A stretch of DNA of 64,000 bases from an uncultured Lutibacter sp. (lineage in GTDB: Bacteria > Bacteroidota > Bacteroidia > Flavobacteriales > Flavobacteriaceae). Location of the stretch: contig NZ_CANLZZ010000008.1 of the NCBI RefSeq assembly GCF_947495725.1, forward strand, positions 62,001-126,000, read 5' to 3'. This document shows positions 63,001-64,000 of this stretch, piece by piece; within the stretch, counting starts at the first letter, position 1, and every line of letters begins with the position of its first letter. The notes beneath the pieces are model-generated. The model made no database searches and was not told the origin of the DNA. It worked only from the letters and a program-made list of their open reading frames with translations. A program made the position numbers and the translations under genes.

Positions 63001-63264
63001 TTATAACTTTTTGTCTTGATGTTGTTTTGCTACTTTTGGAGGCATTGGACCTCTTAAATGAATAACCAATCCGTTTAAAAAATTACGTAAAAATTGATCG
63101 CCACATTCTACATATTTTGGATGATCTTCATTTCTGAAAATAGCACCTAATTCACTTTTACTAACTTTAAAGTCAACTAATTCACATATTTTTATAATAT
63201 CGGTATCACGAAGTTTATGTGCTACTCTAAGTTTTTTAAAGATGTCGTTATTTGATAATCCCAT
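63001..63264 (-). CDS. DUF1456-family protein, single-domain form
   Basis: 87 aa: SNNDIFKKLRVAHKLRDTDI, then ELVDFKVSKSELGAIFRNED and FLRNFLNGLVIHLRG are the family's conserved phrases. The E. coli relative YehS (about 156 aa) contains two such units; this protein has one plus a short tail. Small cytoplasmic helical protein of unknown function. It lies 33 bases downstream of the GNAT gene and may be cotranscribed with it. Confidence 0.85.
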   Translation of the reverse strand: MGLSNNDIFKKLRVAHKLRDTDIIKICELVDFKVSKSELGAIFRNEDHPKYVECGDQFLRNFLNGLVIHLRGPMPPKVAKQHQDKKL

Positions 63265-63297
63265 TTGGCAAAGATAAACTAAAAAAATGTGTTAAGT

Positions 63298-63780
63298 TTA
63301 AATTTTTAGTTGCCAATAACCAACATCAATCCATTTATTAAATTTGAACCCAACTTCTTCAAAGTGAGCAACCTTTTTAAACCCAAATTTTTCATGAATT
63401 GCAACACTAATATCATTAGGTAAAGAAATTCCACCAATAATTACATGTATATTTAAAGCAATTAATTCATTAATTAAATGCTTGTAAAGCTTTTTTCCAA
63501 TTCCTTTACCAAGTGCTTCTTGAGTTATATAGATAGAGCTTTCAACTGTTGCATCATAAGCACTTCTTGTTTTCCAAGTGTTGGCATATGCATAGCCTAA
63601 TACTTTGTTATTTTCTTCAAAAACAATCCAAGGGTACTTTTTTGTTGTGCTAATAATTTGTTCTTCAATATCCTTAATGTTAACAGGATTTAAATCAAAT
63701 GTTACTATTGTATTGAAAACATGATAGTTATAAATTTCGGAAATTGCTTTAGCATCGGATATTTCAACATTTCTAATCAT
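63298..63780 (-). CDS. GNAT-family N-acetyltransferase
   Basis: 160 aa, close to phosphinothricin-type acetyltransferases: MIRNVEISDAKAISEIYNYHV at the N-terminus, the acetyl-CoA motif ALGKGIGKKLYKHLINEL and FGFKKVAHFEEVGFKFNKW then VGYWQ at the C-terminus. It acetylates an unknown amine. Precedes the DUF1456 gene. Confidence 0.88.
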   Translation of the reverse strand: MIRNVEISDAKAISEIYNYHVFNTIVTFDLNPVNIKDIEEQIISTTKKYPWIVFEENNKVLGYAYANTWKTRSAYDATVESSIYITQEALGKGIGKKLYKHLINELIALNIHVIIGGISLPNDISVAIHEKFGFKKVAHFEEVGFKFNKWIDVGYWQLKI

Positions 63781-63820
63781 TATACCTGCAAAGAATAATA
63801 TTTAAATTTGATTTTTACAG

Positions 63821-64000
63821 TTAATCTTTGTTTTGCTTAAGCTCTAACTGCATTTGTTTTACTGTTTGCGTACTATTATCATGACTCCATCCAGGAGGAC
63901 CAAATATATACATAAATTTATGATACCAATTTTTAGATTTTTTAGTATCGTTCCAAATATCTTTATATTCATGGGTTAAAATAACCCACGGATTGTATGA
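63821..64000 (-). CDS. Sterol-desaturase/fatty-acid-hydroxylase family protein, C-terminal part (cut by window end)
   Basis: An open frame of 60 codons, entering from the window end, stops at 63821 and encodes SYNPWVILTHEYKDIWNDTK and, after KSKNWYHKFM, the typical C-terminal phrase YIFGPPGWSHDNST followed by KQMQLELKQNKD. This tail is characteristic of fatty-acid hydroxylase/sterol-desaturase proteins of Bacteroidota, membrane di-iron enzymes. The His-box region lies outside the window, so activity cannot be judged. Confidence 0.75.
   Translation of the reverse strand, partial: SYNPWVILTHEYKDIWNDTKKSKNWYHKFMYIFGPPGWSHDNSTQTVKQMQLELKQNKD

Overview
The window is AT-rich (roughly 30% G+C by eye) chromosomal DNA from a member of the Bacteroidota, most likely the family Flavobacteriaceae. 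Five things point there: promoters of the TTG/TTTG - N16-20 - TAnnTTTG type; a TonB-dependent receptor with an N-terminal carboxypeptidase-like domain; a secreted subtilase with a type IX secretion C-terminal domain; many short lipoproteins; and purB sitting beside its usual HEAT-like neighbour. A genus cannot be fixed from this window. The anaerobic-type enzymes (HemN, IorAB, an NrfD respiratory module) would fit a facultative or microaerophilic marine flavobacterium. I see no transposase, phage gene, CRISPR array or rRNA.

Layout. 1-1.1 kb: end of a lipid-transport permease gene and its ATPase. 1.1-1.4 kb: tRNA-Lys and tRNA-Tyr with a shared promoter and terminator. 1.4-10.2 kb: TonB-dependent receptor, then a leftward run of DUF389 protein, mannose-1-phosphate guanylyltransferase, SprT-like protein, SDR, beta-helix lipoprotein and glutamine cyclotransferase. 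10.3-19.3 kb: rpmE2, pdhA-pdhC, gcvP, a UbiA-like protein, a methyltransferase and a coiled-coil protein. 19.3-29.6 kb: mostly housekeeping genes (Nif3, lpxK, purine nucleoside phosphorylase, thioredoxin, OmpA, Ppx/GppA, SixA-like, pdxH, Na+/solute symporter, recR, glycosyltransferase). 29.6-33.9 kb: a leftward operon iorA-iorB-acd for aryl-pyruvate oxidation with ATP formation.

34.1-44.6 kb: a compact heme locus. An AraC-type regulator, hemH and hemJ run leftward; hemA, a hemC-hemD fusion, hemB, hemL, hemE and hemN run rightward. Together they encode every step from glutamyl-tRNA to protoheme by the protoporphyrin route. A 10-base repeat occurs three times around the divergent promoter. 44.6-50.9 kb: a seven-gene leftward electron-transfer cluster lies directly behind it. 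It encodes a hexaheme lipoprotein with a collagen-like Gly-X-Y segment, a monoheme lipoprotein, a DUF5777 outer-membrane barrel, a Tat-type Fe-S protein, an NrfD quinone-interacting membrane protein, an anchored periplasmic protein and a small cytochrome c. No catalytic molybdopterin subunit is present. This set has the parts list of a quinol-to-cell-surface electron conduit and is the most interesting system in the window.

51.3-64 kb: TerC, a small lipoprotein, purB, a decayed 3' copy of the HEAT-like gene, an inserted lipoprotein gene, the intact HEAT-like gene overlapped by an unlisted 41-aa membrane protein, a heme-binding protein, a MORN-repeat protein, carbonic anhydrase, a cold-shock protein, an Asp/Asn hydroxylase, mnmA, the type IX-secreted subtilase, a nitronate monooxygenase-like protein, a SanA/YdcF protein, a DUF1456 protein, a GNAT acetyltransferase and the 3' end of a sterol-desaturase-family gene.
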